From an uncultured Lachnospiraceae bacterium (GTDB taxonomy: Bacteria; Bacillota; Clostridia; Lachnospirales; Lachnospiraceae): a stretch of DNA of 64,000 nucleotides. The stretch's first letter is position 1, and every line of letters begins with the position of its first letter. Where the stretch lies: assembly GCA_934401915.1 (NCBI GenBank), contig CAKRSV010000003.1, positions 186,001 to 250,000 of the forward strand, read 5' to 3'. A model generated the notes under the pieces. The model had not been told where the DNA came from, made no database searches, and saw only the letters and a list, made by a program, of their open reading frames with translations. Positions 18,731-27,808 of the stretch are shown here, piece after piece. The position numbers were made by a program, and so were the translations under genes.

Positions 18731-19630
18731 ATGCGGAAACAAATGCTTTTTATCTACAATCCCAAAGCCGGAAAGGGGCAGATCAGAAGTAATCTGCTGG
18801 ATATCATCGATGTTTTTGTCAAAGCGGGATATGAGGTGACGGCTTACCCCACGCAGTCGGCCGGGGATGCGGTCAGGGCAGTGCGCGAACGGCGCGCAGG
18901 CTATGATATGGTAGTGTGCAGCGGCGGCGACGGCACGCTGGATGAGGTGGTTGCCGGAATGATGCAGTCCACAGAGAGGCTGCCGATCGGCTATGTGCCG
19001 GCAGGAAGCACCAACGATTTCGCAAACAGCCTGAAGATCCCTAAGAATATGAAGGATGCGGCGAAAGTGGTAGTGAATGGCCGGGATTTTGCCTGCGACG
19101 TCGGAGGCTTTAACGACACGCATTTCATATATGTGGCGGCATTTGGGCTTTTTACGGATGTCTCCTATGAGACAAAGCAGGATCTGAAAAATGTACTGGG
19201 ACATGCGGCATACCTGCTGGAAGGAGTGAAGAGGCTCTCTGCGATCCGCTCGTATCCGCTCCGGATCACTTATGATGGAAAGGTGATAGAGGATGAGTTC
19301 CTGTATGGAATGGTCACGAACTCTTATTCTGTCGGAGGATTTAGGGGGATCACCGGGAAGAATGTCTGTCTGGACGATGGTCTGTTTGAGGTGATGCTGG
19401 TCAAGAAACCGTCTCTGGTGCGGGATCTGAATGGCATTTCCCAGGCGATGGCGGACAAGCGCTTCCATTCCGAGCATATCCTTAGCTTTATGACTTCGGA
19501 TCTGGTGATCGAGTCGCCGGAACCGCTCGCATGGACGCTCGATGGAGAGTTTGGCGGGGATCATCTGTGCGCCAGGATCCACAACTGCCACAGGGAGCTG
19601 TGCATTAAGGTGCCGGAGCAGGCAGAGTAA
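18731..19630 (+). CDS. Diacylglycerol/lipid kinase family protein
   Basis: A 299-residue protein with the DAGK catalytic motif VVCSGGDGTLDEVVAGM, the nucleotide site YVPAGSTNDFANSL and the N-terminal LFIYNPKAGKG. Such proteins phosphorylate diacylglycerol or related lipids, recycling lipid left by surface-polymer synthesis. GGAGG eight bases before ATG 18731 sets the start. No membrane segment. It is separated from the hprK-crh run by a terminator. Confidence 0.92.
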   Translation: MRKQMLFIYNPKAGKGQIRSNLLDIIDVFVKAGYEVTAYPTQSAGDAVRAVRERRAGYDMVVCSGGDGTLDEVVAGMMQSTERLPIGYVPAGSTNDFANSLKIPKNMKDAAKVVVNGRDFACDVGGFNDTHFIYVAAFGLFTDVSYETKQDLKNVLGHAAYLLEGVKRLSAIRSYPLRITYDGKVIEDEFLYGMVTNSYSVGGFRGITGKNVCLDDGLFEVMLVKKPSLVRDLNGISQAMADKRFHSEHILSFMTSDLVIESPEPLAWTLDGEFGGDHLCARIHNCHRELCIKVPEQAE

Positions 19631-19675
19631 CCGTTTAAACTGTTATAATTTTCTTTTCGAAAGGAAGAAAACTCA

Positions 19676-19704
19676 TTGCTTTTCGCGAGCATGGCTGTTA
19701 GAAT
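19676..19704 (+). promoter_or_regulatory. fba promoter
   Basis: TTGCTT (19676-19681), 17-bp spacer, TAGAAT (19699-19704), with an extended -10 TGT immediately upstream. It fits the strong expression suggested by fba codon use. Confidence 0.65.
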
Positions 19705-19768
19705 AAGAGTTGGATTCCAGCTAATGGAAAGCAGAATGAAAATAATAAAATAGAAAGGATGTAAAGTT

Positions 19769-20737
19769 ATGGCATTAGTAACAACGACAGAAATGTTCAA
19801 GAAAGCCTACGACGGCGGATATGCTATCGGTGCTTTCAACGTAAACAACATGGAGATCGTGCAGGGTATCACAGAGGCAGCCGGCGAGCTGAACAGCCCT
19901 GTTATCCTTCAGGTTTCCAAGGGAGCTCGTGCATATGCTAACCATACTTACCTTGTTAAGTTGGTAGAGGCAGCAGTTATCGAGAATCCTCAGATCCCGA
20001 TCGCACTTCATCTGGATCATGGTGATAGTTTTGAATTATGTAAGTCCTGTATCGATGGAGGATTTACCTCTGTTATGATCGATGCTTCTTCCAAGCCTTT
20101 TGAGGAGAACATCGCTCTTACAAAGCAGGTTGTAGAGTATGCACACGCTCACGGCGTTGTAGTAGAGGCTGAGCTTGGTACTCTGGCTGGTATCGAGGAT
20201 GAAGTAGTCGTTGAGTCCGGTAAGGAAGCATATACCCGTCCGGAAGAAGTAGAAGAGTTCGTAGACAAGACAGGATGTGACTCTCTTGCAATCGCAATCG
20301 GTACTTCCCACGGCGCATACAAGTTTACCGCTGCTCAGTGTACAAGAAACGCTGACGGTATCCTTGTTCCCCCTCCGCTTCGTTTCGACGTATTAGAGGA
20401 GTGCATCAAGCGTCTTCCTGGATTCCCGATCGTTCTTCACGGATCTTCTTCTGTTCCGCAGGAGTTCGTAAAGATGGTAAACCAGTATGGCGGAAATATG
20501 CCCGATGCAGTAGGTATTCCGGAAGAGCAGCTTCGTCAGGCAGCTAAACTTGCCGTATGTAAGATCAATATCGATTCCGATATCCGTCTTGCTATGACAG
20601 GTAATATCCGTAAGTATTTTGCTGAGCATCCGGATCACTTCGATCCTCGTCAGTACTTAAAGCCGGCTAGACAGGCTGTTAAGGACATGGTTGCTCACAA
20701 GATCGTGAACGTACTTGGTTCTGACGGAAAGGCTTGA
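19769..20737 (+). CDS. fba: Class II fructose-bisphosphate aldolase
   Basis: Zinc-dependent glycolytic enzyme splitting fructose-1,6-bisphosphate into two trioses. The 322 residues have the class II signatures IALHLDHGDSFE with zinc-binding His, SVMIDASSKPFEENI, and LHGSSSVPQEFV. Codon use differs from neighbours: many GTT, CTT, CGT and GCT codons against the CTG, GTG and GCG preference around it, typical of a very highly expressed gene. It stands alone between its own promoter and terminator. Confidence 0.97.
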   Translation: MALVTTTEMFKKAYDGGYAIGAFNVNNMEIVQGITEAAGELNSPVILQVSKGARAYANHTYLVKLVEAAVIENPQIPIALHLDHGDSFELCKSCIDGGFTSVMIDASSKPFEENIALTKQVVEYAHAHGVVVEAELGTLAGIEDEVVVESGKEAYTRPEEVEEFVDKTGCDSLAIAIGTSHGAYKFTAAQCTRNADGILVPPPLRFDVLEECIKRLPGFPIVLHGSSSVPQEFVKMVNQYGGNMPDAVGIPEEQLRQAAKLAVCKINIDSDIRLAMTGNIRKYFAEHPDHFDPRQYLKPARQAVKDMVAHKIVNVLGSDGKA

Positions 20738-20786
20738 TGATCGTTTCTGATCTGGACAAGCATACGACAGATAAAGAGAACATGAG

Positions 20787-20819
20787 ACAGGGCATCTGCG
20801 TTTTGCAGATGCCCTGTTT
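20787..20819 (+). terminator. Terminator after fba
   Basis: ACAGGGCATCTGC (20787-20799), loop GTTTT, GCAGATGCCCTGT (20805-20817), then TT. A 13-bp perfect stem. Confidence 0.85.
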
Positions 20820-20967
20820 GCGTTGCGCACCAATGATTTACGTGCGCCATGAGCAGAAATTCTGCTGTTTTGCAGACGCTTCTGCACATAAAAAGATCCT
20901 TTTGGAAATGAGGGATCGAATAGTTCTTAATATTTGCTTAAAACACTAGATATGGTAGGAAATTCCC

Positions 20968-20996
20968 TTGTATGGGACTAGGTGAGGTGTTATAAT
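20968..20996 (+). promoter_or_regulatory. Promoter of the large surface protein
   Basis: TTGTAT (20968-20973), 17-bp spacer, TATAAT (20991-20996), plus extended TGT. The predicted start near 21003 leaves a ~168-nt leader before ATG 21172. The rest of the gene-free stretch 20820-21171 shows a small inverted repeat AGCAGAAATTCTGCT near 20850 and nothing else recognised. Confidence 0.75.
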
Positions 20997-21171
20997 ATAA
21001 AAAGCGTAACTATTCTGTCCAGCGTTTGCCAATTTTTGTGTATGACGCGTTTTGGAAACGGCGGACGAACGATTACAGGAAGATGATGACATGACTGGTA
21101 AAAGAATATTTTTATCATGTTTTTATGTGAAACCCCGATAACGCAGATCAGAGAAAAGGTGGAGAGATACG

Positions 21172-24100
21172 ATGAGAAAGAAAAGAGTACTGGCATTGCT
21201 GCTTGCATTTAGTATGGCGGTCAGCACGAACGGAATGACAGTTTTTGCAACGGAGACGGGAACAGAACCGGTGTCGGCTGTAATGGAGGCGGAACCGGAA
21301 GAGACAGAGTCTGCGGATGAGATAGAGGAGACAACGCCGGAATCAGAAGACGCTGCCAGAGAGAACGGAGCAGAGGATCCGGAGAAATCCGGGGACGATG
21401 CAACGGAGACGGAAGATTCTGAGACAGAAACGGAGGCTCCGGAAGAGGATGGAGCAGAGAACGGGGATGCGCAGAGTGAGCCGGATACATCCATATCCGA
21501 GGAAACCCGGGAGGACGCGATCAGCGATAATACCGTAGAAGAAACGGAAGAAGAGATCGTGGAAGAAGGGCATGAGATCCGTCTGCTGAGCTTTACAGAT
21601 GAGACAGGCATGCGTGTTACATATGACGCCAATGCGGCGGCAACCTATAAATATACGGTAGAAAACGGCACTTTGACAGCTGTCACAGATGAAAATGGAA
21701 AGCCGCTTTCCGGCGTTGTTGAACTTGCGGCAGACCAGAACATTACAGCGATCGGAGAAGCCTTTGCGGGAAACACGGCGATCACATATGTGAAGCTCCC
21801 GTCAGGCGTGACCAGTATCAACGACGGGGCATTTAAAGGCTGCAGTTCTCTGAAGGGAATTTACCTGCCCAATACCATGGGAACGATCGGCGCGAGTGCG
21901 TTTGAAAGTTGCACCAAGATGACACAGCTCGCCATTCCCAAGAATGTGAAGTCGATCGGGGCAAGAGCCTTTGTCGGTGATACTGCGTTATTTATGGTCT
22001 ATATGCGGGATGCGGACTACAGCAGCCTCGTTTCGATCGGGGATGAGGCGTTTAAGGGGTGTACAGCGCTTAGCAAGTTTTGCTCGGACGACGCGTTTGT
22101 TATTCCGGGAAATCTGGAGACGATCGGGTCAAGTGCGTTTGAAGGCTGTACTTCCATTGATGCGGTCAATCTGAACGAAAGCGTCACCACACTGGGAGAG
22201 GCGGCATTCCGGAACTGTGGTTCCATTACAAGCGTGATCACTTCGAGTAAACTCACAGACATACCGGATGAGGCGTTTAAGGGATGCAACAATCTGATCT
22301 CCCTGACTTTTAAGTCGGGAAATGCGTCCATTGGAGCCAGCGCATTTGAAGGCTGTACCGGACTTGGGGGAATCAAACTTCTCTATTCTATTAAGCAGGT
22401 GGGAAATTATGCGTTCCGGGATTGTTCGAAACTGCTCCGGGCAGAGATCGCGAGCGGTGAGATCGTTTTGGGAGATGCGGTATTTTCCGGATGCGCGGCG
22501 GATCTGACACTGATCGGACAGAGAGATTCCAATGTTGAGACGTATGCAAAAAATAATGATATAAAGTTTGTATATTATTTATCAGAAGAGGAAGAAGAAG
22601 TCCATTATTATAAATATGATGTATTTGTTCCCGGGCAGACGCCGGGAGGCAAGATCATTGTCAAAGATGCAGCTGGAAAGGATCCCAACACGCTGAACCC
22701 GGACAGCAGCAAGAAGGGGCAGGGCGTAACTGCAGGGACAAAGCTGTTTGTGACGTTCCAGCCGGATCAGGGCTATAAGATGGTGACAGGATCCCTGAAA
22801 TATAATGGCAAGGTGATCAATGCAGATAAAAACGGCGTATACAGTTTTGCCATGCCTATGGGCGGCGCGCTGATCACAGCAGAATTTGAGAGCATTAATG
22901 CCGGAAAGACACTGGGTATTGATTCCGATATCAGCGTGGAGCTTTCCAATGGAGCGACAGTCAACAGCAAAAATGAGGTAGATGGTGCTGCGCTGAAGGT
23001 CGGACAGAGCACAAGGATGTTTCTGATCGACGGAAAGGATGGAAACCGGGCTGTCAAAACATCAAAGATCACATTTACATCCGGCACGACATCGGTGGCT
23101 ACCATAGACGCCGGCGGAGTGATCCGTGCAGTGAAAGCAGGAAAGGCGGAGATCACGGCCTCGGTTATCGGATATGATGATAAAAAGATTGTCCGCAGCA
23201 TTATCGTGGACGTTACCAGTGCAGATGTGGATGAGATCAGACTGAAGGCAGTGGATTATGACGCCGCTATCGTTAAGCTGACACAGAGCAGCAGCGGCTC
23301 AAATATGGCGGTGATCGATAAGACAGAGACTAAGAATAAAGCAAACACCTTTTCAATCAAAGCAACGGCGTATGACACCGAGGGCGATGATACATCAGTT
23401 GTAATGAAATGGACAAGCAGCGATACGAAGGTTGCAAAACTGGAGACTGCATCAACGACGACAACGAAGACGACTAACCGGGTTACGATCCCACAGGGAG
23501 CGACCGGAGAGACGACGATCACGGTTACAGCGACCAATACCTCAGCGACAGCCGCCAAAAAGACAGTAACACAGAAGTTTGTGATCAGCGTGGTAGATTA
23601 TACGCCAAGACTGGCAGATTCCTCACTTACGCTGAATCCTAATATCGAGAAGGGCGTCGCGCTGGAGATCATTAGCTCTTATGGCAAGGAGATCGACACG
23701 GACAGCATTAAATTTCTGAAGGCAGAAGATGGATATGCGTCGAGTGCGTTTGATGTGAAATACAGCGAAGAAGACAGCAATGATGTTGTCAAAACCTTTT
23801 GGGTGACGCCGAAACTGGTAAACGACGGAGCAACATACTCGCTGCTGGTGAGCGTAAATGGTGGGACTTATAAGATCCCGTTAAAGATCACAATCAAAAA
23901 GTCGGAGCCGAAGGTGAAACTGACTCTTGATAAAAAGCAGCCGAAGATCAATCTGTTTTACGCGAATGATGGCACGGAGATCAAGCCGGTCATCACCGGA
24001 CTGGGAACAGCGAAGATCGCATCATATGCGCTGGAGCCGCTCGGAACGGATGAGGATGCAAAGCTCTTTACCGAGAACTTTGAGATAGACCCTGATACAG

Positions 24101-26001
24101 GGGTTATTACGCAGAAGAGTGCGAGCATGCTTTACGGCACCAAGAATCAGAAGGGAAAACCGGTGGTTTCGGGCTATCTGGTGCTGAGTTACCAAGGCTA
24201 TAAATCGGATATCAAGACGAAGCTGAAGATCACGATCCCTACGCAGACGGTCAAACCGTCCTACAAGCTGGATAAGACGGCGGATACTTACAACAATGCC
24301 TGTGGAGAACAGACGATCAAACTTCATCTTCTGGATACCAAAAAGAAAAACGAGCCGGTAAATCTGAATGACGGTACGTTTGATGTAAAGGTATGGAACG
24401 GCACGGAGGCAAGGATCAACGAGTGTACGATCACTACGGACGGAGCAGTCGAGATGAAAACTCCCCGAAATATGGAATCGGGAAAAGTCGTGCTTCATGT
24501 GACCAATACAAGCTGGGCTTCCGGACAGTATTTTAATTATACTTACACGATCAAGGCGACGTCAAATACACCGAAGGCGAGCCTGACAGCAGCAACCGTG
24601 ACAATGAACCCGAGTTATCCGGAGCAGGTACAGACGTTTGCGCTGAAATCCAATCAGAAGGATACCGTGTTTGCGGATACGCAGATATTTAACGCAAAAT
24701 CTACGGTAAGGAATGCGGAAGAATATGCGAAGTTAAGCGTCACCTATGAAAATGGGGAAGGAAAAGTTGAGATCCTTGATCCGACAGTAAAAAATGGAAC
24801 ATACACATTTGTGTGTGATAAGGTTAAGCGGGTAAACACCAGAGGCGACGAGGTGGCGATCAACGGTGTGACCCTGAAGGTGAAGGTGGCAAAGGGAGTT
24901 CCGACGGTAGCATTGAAGGGAGCCGCGGCGTTTAATCTGGCAGCGACAGACGAGAGCGATAACTATGTTGAGACGGCAGTTCTGGAAATGACATCCAAGA
25001 ATCTGGCAGAAGGCTATGAGCTTGATGTGGATGAGACGAAAGCTACGATCCGGTGTACTACGAAGAACTATACGGATTCGGCATCTGCCTTTGAGTGGGA
25101 TCTTAATAATGCGGGCTACACGAAGAATGTCTGGGCAGGAAGTCTGGACGTGAAGCTGATCAGAGAACTTCCCAAGAAGAGTTACGCATTTACTATGGAG
25201 CCAGTCTATGAAAACCCGGATACCGGCAATGTGGTAAGAGGCAAAGCGGTTAAATTTACTGTAAAGGTATACAGCGCTTCTATCAGCGTAGGACTTACAG
25301 CGAAGGGAAAACTGAATCTGGTGAACCGTGATTATGCAGAGTATACGGCAAACAACAGTATTATCTATACACCTTCCTTTAAGAATCTTAAGGATAAGGT
25401 TGTAGAAGTCAAGATATTTGACGCGGGCGGTATTCAGCCGAAGTATGATGATGAGGAAAGCGAATTTTTCCAGGCAAAGGTGCTGGCGGATGGCAAGATC
25501 TATGTTTCGCCGAAACGGCAAGCAGAGATCGACAACAATAAGACGTATTCTGTGAAGATCTGGATGAAGCTGAGGGATTATCAGTTTGGTTCGGAGGATG
25601 GCTACGGAACCTGGTCTAATAAGGTGCTGAAGATCAAAACCGCGCAGATCCTTCCTAAGATTAAAACCGACAAGAGTACGGTCAACCTGTATCTCTCCAA
25701 CAAGAATTACGAGACTTCCTTTGTTATAAGCAAGAGTGATGTGAAGGCGATCGGAAGCATCGCAAGTGTTGATTTTGGAAAGGAAGATACCAAGGCTTAT
25801 GATTCGAAAGCAGCCGAATCCTTAGAAATTCGCACGGTTGAGCAGGCGGACGGATCGATGAAGGTGTATCTGAAACCCAAGGATGCGGTCTCTTATAGCT
25901 GTGGATCTACCAATAAGGTCAATATGTACGTAAGATTTGCAGGACAGGGAGCAAATACGGATGGCGTGAAACTTACGATGAACGTCCGGATCAACAAATA
26001 G
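21172..26001 (+). CDS. Large secreted LRR/Ig-like surface protein
   Basis: A 1609-residue exported protein. A signal peptide (MRKKRVLALLLAFSMAVS..., cleavage near VFA at 26) is followed by an acidic Glu/Thr-rich stretch to about 135. BspA-type leucine-rich repeats (about 185-450) recur as GxxAFxGCxxL. Next is a bacterial-repeat-like module with GTKLFVTFQPDQGYK...YSFAMPMG, then a BIG2-like Ig domain (VATIDAGGVIRAVKAGKAEITAS). The remaining ~900 residues look like further beta-sandwich repeats. No LPXTG, SLH or other anchor is visible at the C-terminus (KLTMNVRINK), so attachment is unexplained. BspA-like proteins usually act in adhesion. Confidence 0.85.
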   Translation: MRKKRVLALLLAFSMAVSTNGMTVFATETGTEPVSAVMEAEPEETESADEIEETTPESEDAARENGAEDPEKSGDDATETEDSETETEAPEEDGAENGDAQSEPDTSISEETREDAISDNTVEETEEEIVEEGHEIRLLSFTDETGMRVTYDANAAATYKYTVENGTLTAVTDENGKPLSGVVELAADQNITAIGEAFAGNTAITYVKLPSGVTSINDGAFKGCSSLKGIYLPNTMGTIGASAFESCTKMTQLAIPKNVKSIGARAFVGDTALFMVYMRDADYSSLVSIGDEAFKGCTALSKFCSDDAFVIPGNLETIGSSAFEGCTSIDAVNLNESVTTLGEAAFRNCGSITSVITSSKLTDIPDEAFKGCNNLISLTFKSGNASIGASAFEGCTGLGGIKLLYSIKQVGNYAFRDCSKLLRAEIASGEIVLGDAVFSGCAADLTLIGQRDSNVETYAKNNDIKFVYYLSEEEEEVHYYKYDVFVPGQTPGGKIIVKDAAGKDPNTLNPDSSKKGQGVTAGTKLFVTFQPDQGYKMVTGSLKYNGKVINADKNGVYSFAMPMGGALITAEFESINAGKTLGIDSDISVELSNGATVNSKNEVDGAALKVGQSTRMFLIDGKDGNRAVKTSKITFTSGTTSVATIDAGGVIRAVKAGKAEITASVIGYDDKKIVRSIIVDVTSADVDEIRLKAVDYDAAIVKLTQSSSGSNMAVIDKTETKNKANTFSIKATAYDTEGDDTSVVMKWTSSDTKVAKLETASTTTTKTTNRVTIPQGATGETTITVTATNTSATAAKKTVTQKFVISVVDYTPRLADSSLTLNPNIEKGVALEIISSYGKEIDTDSIKFLKAEDGYASSAFDVKYSEEDSNDVVKTFWVTPKLVNDGATYSLLVSVNGGTYKIPLKITIKKSEPKVKLTLDKKQPKINLFYANDGTEIKPVITGLGTAKIASYALEPLGTDEDAKLFTENFEIDPDTGVITQKSASMLYGTKNQKGKPVVSGYLVLSYQGYKSDIKTKLKITIPTQTVKPSYKLDKTADTYNNACGEQTIKLHLLDTKKKNEPVNLNDGTFDVKVWNGTEARINECTITTDGAVEMKTPRNMESGKVVLHVTNTSWASGQYFNYTYTIKATSNTPKASLTAATVTMNPSYPEQVQTFALKSNQKDTVFADTQIFNAKSTVRNAEEYAKLSVTYENGEGKVEILDPTVKNGTYTFVCDKVKRVNTRGDEVAINGVTLKVKVAKGVPTVALKGAAAFNLAATDESDNYVETAVLEMTSKNLAEGYELDVDETKATIRCTTKNYTDSASAFEWDLNNAGYTKNVWAGSLDVKLIRELPKKSYAFTMEPVYENPDTGNVVRGKAVKFTVKVYSASISVGLTAKGKLNLVNRDYAEYTANNSIIYTPSFKNLKDKVVEVKIFDAGGIQPKYDDEESEFFQAKVLADGKIYVSPKRQAEIDNNKTYSVKIWMKLRDYQFGSEDGYGTWSNKVLKIKTAQILPKIKTDKSTVNLYLSNKNYETSFVISKSDVKAIGSIASVDFGKEDTKAYDSKAAESLEIRTVEQADGSMKVYLKPKDAVSYSCGSTNKVNMYVRFAGQGANTDGVKLTMNVRINK

Positions 26002-26023
26002 GAATAGTGGTAAGTGAATTTGG

Positions 26024-26049
26024 AAAAGACTCGCGTGGGCGGGTCTTTT
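26024..26049 (+). terminator. Terminator after the surface protein
   Basis: AAAAGACTCGC (26024-26034), loop GTGG, GCGGGTCTTTT (26039-26049), one mismatch. Confidence 0.8.
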
Positions 26050-26064
26050 CTGTGGTTTATAGTA

Positions 26065-26250
26065 GGAAATTCATGGTAAATTGTGGGAGATTGCCCGCTG
26101 GAACAAATCTTTTTATGCAATAAGGGAATGCATTTAAGCGACGGAAAAATTGCTCACTGGAGCAAACCATTTTTGTGTAATATGGAAATGCTCTTAAGTG
26201 AAGGGGAAAATGTGCATTGGAACACATTTTTTTAACATAATAAGAAATAA
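26065..26250. repeat. Degenerate ~60-bp tandem repeat, three units
   Basis: Units beginning near 26065, 26125 and 26184 share the pattern GGAAAT..C-TTAAG-GA-GG..AAT-GC.C.CTGGA.CA and a T-rich end TTTT-GTAATA. The period is 59-60 bp, so one minus-strand frame (26057-26326) stays open and reads as ~20-residue repeats such as YYTKMVCSSEQFFRRLNAFP and YCIKRFVPAGNLPQFTMNFL. No ribosome site was found for that frame, so a protein is doubtful. It fills most of the gene-free stretch 26050-26368. Confidence 0.65.
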
Positions 26251-26368
26251 GAAAAGTGCCCATATAGGGTGAAGAAAAATATGCGGAAAGAAATATGGAT
26301 TTCGTATATCGTACAAAAGAAAACAATATTTAATAAATATAAAACTAAATTTGTCTGAATAATAAGCT

Positions 26369-26713
26369 CTAATGATCGCGGTGCAGGAAGTGAATGAAAT
26401 CGACTAATTCCTTGCGCCCGTATTTATCCAGACGCTGCATATCGTATACGATGTCGTGCATGGTGACAGGCCCGATAAAGCGGGCGTTCATATCGATATT
26501 GCCGGTGTAACCGGGATTGGAACTGAGAAGATAGTCCGTGCTCACTTTATAAAACTGTGCCAGCTTCACGACGACATAGGTAGGGATTTCGCGTCGACCG
26601 GTCTCATAGTTCGAATATGTCTGCTGGGTAACGCCGAGATAGTCGGCGAGAGTGCTTTGCTTGATATCGTTATCCTCCCGGAGGTCGCGAATCCGTTCGT
26701 GTAATTCTTTCAT
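26369..26713 (-). CDS. XRE-family helix-turn-helix regulator
   Basis: A 114-residue protein with an N-terminal lambda-repressor-type HTH (IKQSTLADYLGVTQQTYSNYETGRREIP, residues ~18-45) and a short C-terminal region (DYLLSSNPGYTG...). AGAGGA eight bases before ATG 26713 sets the start. The target is unknown. Upstream 26714-27033 has small inverted repeats only, TCCTA/TAGGA near 26820 and ACAAC/GTTGT near 26850, which could be operators. Confidence 0.88.
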   Translation of the reverse strand: MKELHERIRDLREDNDIKQSTLADYLGVTQQTYSNYETGRREIPTYVVVKLAQFYKVSTDYLLSSNPGYTGNIDMNARFIGPVTMHDIVYDMQRLDKYGRKELVDFIHFLHRDH

Positions 26714-27033
26714 TGATCGATCCTCTTCTGTAACTACTATAATATCCAAAAGAAGTGTATTTAATCTTCTGTTGTAAGAAATATTAGCATACAACAATAC
26801 GCAAATGGCCGGAATTGTCCTATGTGTATTAGGAATGACACAATGACAACAAAACGTTGTGAATAGCAAAACGATACTTCATTACAGCAAACAGACTGCC
26901 TGCGCTGGGTGGAGGAGAGGAAAAAGCCGATGGCGTGTGGACTGATCCTGTGAAAAGAGAGAGGATTTCATTGTATAATACAGCCAAATGAGGTAAAATT
27001 TGAAAATAAGGACAGGAAGAGGGAACGGAAGAA

Positions 27034-27789
27034 ATGCAGAAAGTTTCGTTGTTAGTGACAACTTATCAGGCGGCAGAAAATCTCCCCGATACCTTTCAGA
27101 GTATTCTGGAACAGGACTATGACAGGATCGAGGTCGTGATCGCAGACGGGGGATCGACCGACGGCACGGTGGAGTTGATCCGGAAGTTCGCCGGGCAGAG
27201 TATGGAAAGAGGCTGGCCCGAGGTGCAGTGGAGATCGGAGCCGGATCTGGGACTGTATGATGCGATGAACAAGGCATTTCACAGAAGCAGCGGAGAGATC
27301 ATCGCCGTCTGCAACGACAGGCTGTGCAGAAAGGATACGGTCAGCCGGCTTGTCCGGGCAATAGAGGAGGCGGGAGAAGGCTGCGTGGGAGCACATGCGG
27401 ATCTTGTCTATGCAAGTGGAGAAAAGATCATCCGCGGCTGGCATATGGGTGAAGGAAGGATCGCTGACGGCTGGATGCCGGGGCATCCAACGCTTTTTCT
27501 GAAGCGGAAGATCTATGAAACCTATGGAGATTACGATATTTCGTATCGATGTGCGGCAGATTATGAGTTTATGGTCCGCTTTTTGAAGGATGAGAAAAAC
27601 CGGCTGGCATATGTGCCGGAGGTGCTGGTATCCATGTTTTATGGAGGAACCAGCAATGCGGGACTGAAGAATTATCTGGTATCCTTTCAGGAAGCATATC
27701 GGGCGCTGAAAAAAAATCAGGTGCGGCATCCGCTTTGGATAACCGTGAAGAGAACGATAAGGGTACTTTGTCAGTTTACCCGGAAATAA
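27034..27789 (+). CDS. GT2 family glycosyltransferase
   Basis: A 251-residue cytoplasmic transferase with a nucleotide-sugar GT-A fold: SLLVTTYQAAENL, VVIADGGSTDGTVE and NKAFHRSSGEIIAVCNDR, where the usual DxD is replaced by CND. It probably adds one sugar to a lipid-linked repeat unit. A TATAAT at 26974-26979 with a weak -35 may be the promoter. It opens the polysaccharide island and is 19 bases upstream of the next gene. Donor and acceptor cannot be read from sequence. Confidence 0.88.
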   Translation: MQKVSLLVTTYQAAENLPDTFQSILEQDYDRIEVVIADGGSTDGTVELIRKFAGQSMERGWPEVQWRSEPDLGLYDAMNKAFHRSSGEIIAVCNDRLCRKDTVSRLVRAIEEAGEGCVGAHADLVYASGEKIIRGWHMGEGRIADGWMPGHPTLFLKRKIYETYGDYDISYRCAADYEFMVRFLKDEKNRLAYVPEVLVSMFYGGTSNAGLKNYLVSFQEAYRALKKNQVRHPLWITVKRTIRVLCQFTRK

Positions 27790-27808
27790 AGAGAGTCGGA
27801 GAAGAAAC

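Noticed and set aside
26065..26250. CRISPR array
   Set aside because: Units are degenerate along their whole length with no constant repeat and variable spacer, and no cas gene is present.
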